The notes beneath the pieces were generated by a model. The model saw only the letters and a program-made list of their open reading frames with translations. It was not told the origin of the DNA and did not search any database. Both the position numbers and the translations under genes were made by a program. Of a DNA stretch of 64,000 nucleotides, positions 62,259 to 64,000 are shown piece by piece. The DNA comes from DASRJW01 sp964567755 (lineage in GTDB: Bacteria; Krumholzibacteriota; Krumholzibacteriia; G020349025): assembly GCA_964567755.1 (NCBI GenBank), contig CAZMNW010000052.1, positions 1 through 64,000 on the forward strand. Direction: 5' to 3'. Position 1 is the first letter of the stretch; the number at the start of each line of letters is the position of its first letter.

Positions 62259-64000
62259 GCGCGCTCACGACCCGAAGACTGCACACCGTTCTTCTTGTGC
62301 ACGAGGAAGTGGCCAAGCAAGAGATGCTGCAGACCCGAGCTCTTCAGCACGTCGAGGGCGTCCTCGGGTGTGTTGGCGATCGGGAAGCCGTGCAGGTTGA
62401 AGGAGGTGTTGAGGACGGCACCGCGGCCGGTGCGGCGGCGGAACTCCGACAGCAAATGATGGTAGTCCGGGTTCCACGCCTTCGACACGATTTGTGGGCG
62501 TGCCGAGCGGTCGTAAGGATGGATGGCGGCGGCAATGTCGGCGACGCGTTCCGTCGTGTCGAAGGACAGGATCATGTACGGGGCGGCGATGCGCTTGGGG
62601 TTGATGACATAGTCGTCGGCACACTCCTCCAAGACCGATGGCGCGAACGGCATCCAGAAGTCGCGGCTCTTGACCATGTCGTTGATGATGCGTACGCACT
62701 CGGGCCGGGTGGGATCGGCCAGGATGGCGCGATTGCCGAGCGAGCGTGCCCCGAATTCCATCCGGCCCTTGCAGCGCGCCAACACTTCACCGGCGGCGAG
62801 CAGCTCCGCGGCGCGCGCCTCCAGGTCGCCGCCCGTTTCGACCTCGAGCCAGGAACCGGCTTCGAAGCGTTCGAGGGCGCGCTCCTCGTCGGCAAGGCTG
62901 TTGGCCGGACCGAGGTAGAGATCCCCGAGCGGGTGCAGTTGTGGCGATCGCCCGCCCTGCATGTCGTGCTCGGCCTGCCAGTACCACGCCGCCGCCAATG
63001 CGCTCGACTCGTCGCCGCACGACGGCAGAATGTAGAGATCTTCCACCTCGTCCAGCTCCATGATCGCCTTGTTGGCCTTGACGTTCATGAACACGCCGCC
63101 CGAGAGCGCCAGCTTGCGGATGCCGGTCTTGGCGATGGCGTTCCGTGCCCAGGTGGTGAGCATCTCCTCGGTGAAGAGCTGCAAGCCGCCGCAGACAGTG
63201 TCGAAACGCTTGAGCTGCAAGAGATCGCGGAAGAACTGGTAGCTGTAATATGTCTCTGGGCAGCCATTGCGCCGCTCCCACACCAGCGGGTTGTCGCTCT
63301 TGAACTCGAGCAGGCTGCGGAAGAGCGCGGCCACTTGGCGACTCTGCTTCGGCGGCGCGTACGGCGCCATCCCCATGAGCTTGTATTCGTGCTCGAGCGG
63401 CACCATGCCCATCAAGAAGGTGATCATGGCGTAGATGTTGCCGATGGACTCCGACTCAGGCACCGCCGCCAGACGGCGCAGGCGCCCGCCTTCGCCGACA
63501 CTTACCGTGGCGCAGAGGCCATCTCCGGCGCCGTCGTTGGTCAGCACCAGGACGGGTTCGTCGAAGCGCCCCCAGCCGTAGTAGGCGCCGGCCGCGTGCG
63601 CCGTGTGGTGGTCGACGAAGTGCACGCGGTCTTCCGGGAATCCGAACCGTACCGTCATGCGCTTGCGCTGGGCACGCCGCCGATCGTCGTGCACGGTGCG
63701 GACCGCCGTGCGTTTGACGAACCGCCGCAGCGTGGTGCCGATCGTTCCCGTGCGCTCGTATTCCGCCAGGATCTCCTCGCGGCTCTTGGCGTAGGGCATC
63801 TGGTTGCCGTTCAGCACCACCGCGTCCACGTCCGCAGTCCCGAGCCCTTGGCTCTGCAGCACCCAGCGCACTGACTGTGCCGGGAATCCCGCCCAGTTCT
63901 TGATGCGCGTGAAGCGTTCTTCCTGCACCGCGGCGACGATACGCCCGTCACGCAACAGCGCCGCCGCAGCGGTGTGCCCGTCGTGAATTCCAAGGATGTT
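62255..64000 (-). CDS. carbamoyltransferase, NodU/CmcH/TobZ family (2), start beyond window
   Basis: This gene has 581 codons in the window; its start lies just beyond the right edge, because the last codons already read NILGIHDGHTAAAALL, the family N-terminus. The Kae1-like His cluster is FVDHHTAHAAGAYYGWG, the Gly-rich motif is LSGGVFMN, and the C-terminal part has GRMEFGARSLGNRAILADP and LNTSFNLHGFPIA. It is clearly a second, diverged member next to the first at 45484-47220 and probably carbamoylates a different position or sugar. Its neighbours are the toroid protein and a glycosyltransferase. Confidence 0.95.
   Translation of the reverse strand, partial: NILGIHDGHTAAAALLRDGRIVAAVQEERFTRIKNWAGFPAQSVRWVLQSQGLGTADVDAVVLNGNQMPYAKSREEILAEYERTGTIGTTLRRFVKRTAVRTVHDDRRRAQRKRMTVRFGFPEDRVHFVDHHTAHAAGAYYGWGRFDEPVLVLTNDGAGDGLCATVSVGEGGRLRRLAAVPESESIGNIYAMITFLMGMVPLEHEYKLMGMAPYAPPKQSRQVAALFRSLLEFKSDNPLVWERRNGCPETYYSYQFFRDLLQLKRFDTVCGGLQLFTEEMLTTWARNAIAKTGIRKLALSGGVFMNVKANKAIMELDEVEDLYILPSCGDESSALAAAWYWQAEHDMQGGRSPQLHPLGDLYLGPANSLADEERALERFEAGSWLEVETGGDLEARAAELLAAGEVLARCKGRMEFGARSLGNRAILADPTRPECVRIINDMVKSRDFWMPFAPSVLEECADDYVINPKRIAAPYMILSFDTTERVADIAAAIHPYDRSARPQIVSKAWNPDYHHLLSEFRRRTGRGAVLNTSFNLHGFPIANTPEDALDVLKSSGLQHLLLGHFLVHKKNGVQSSGRERA

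Overview
The window is high-GC, gene-dense bacterial DNA with 49 protein genes, two of them small genes (59 and about 76 codons) that are easy to miss. I see no rRNA, tRNA, CRISPR array, insertion sequence or phage gene. The cell is Gram-negative and diderm: there are RND efflux pumps, an outer-membrane beta-barrel protein, lipoprotein-type leaders and Tat/Sec leaders. A long secreted subtilisin ends in a FlgD-like Ig sorting domain, which is common in FCB-type and Eisenbacteria/Latescibacteria-type genomes. I infer an uncultured lineage of that kind, but nothing here proves the taxon. Starts are often TTG or GTG. About ten neighbouring gene pairs overlap as ATGA, GTGA, TTGA or TGATG, so operons are tightly coupled.

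Left third (1-25,033). A Tat-exported cupin-like protein lies downstream of an adaptor-RND-RND efflux operon (minus strand, 8390 to 1043). A second operon of the same layout runs on the plus strand (17,226-25,033). Each pairs one membrane-fusion protein with two different RND permeases, which suggests heteromeric pumps. Between them are a VOC protein coupled to a small membrane protein, a three-gene operon (GcvT-type aminomethyltransferase plus two PYROXD2/CrtI-like flavoproteins), a Lys/Pro/Ala-rich histone-H1-like protein next to a small secreted protein with no usual start codon, a YggX-type iron protein, a hotdog thioesterase and a threonine dehydratase.

Middle (25,093-43,242). This holds a TPR protein, a BON-like protein and QueD (minus strand); a four-S1-domain RNA-binding protein, a radical SAM enzyme and RecD2 helicase (plus strand); a 7Fe ferredoxin and a YihY/BrkB membrane protein; a large metallopeptidase-TolB-propeller-beta-barrel fusion followed by a metallo-beta-lactamase-fold hydrolase; an operon with a Tdh-like dehydrogenase, Kbl, a BNR-propeller protein and a MoaD/ThiS-like protein (threonine to glycine plus acetyl-CoA); and the lipid II flippase MurJ.

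Right third (43,253-64,000). This region is dominated by glycan and envelope genes. One minus-strand operon carries a PIG-L deacetylase, an SxtJ-like membrane peptide, a NodU/CmcH carbamoyltransferase, a DUF5989-like peptide, a glycosyltransferase and a winged-helix protein. Upstream of it are the subtilisin, BioY and UppP. After a repeat-containing lipoprotein and a perfect hairpin, a plus-strand operon holds a glycosyltransferase, a methyltransferase, an AsnB-type amidotransferase and a second methyltransferase. It converges on a minus-strand operon with a second carbamoyltransferase (running off the right edge), an alpha/alpha-toroid protein and another glycosyltransferase. Together these genes look like machinery that builds a surface glycan and decorates it with carbamoyl, amide and methyl groups.
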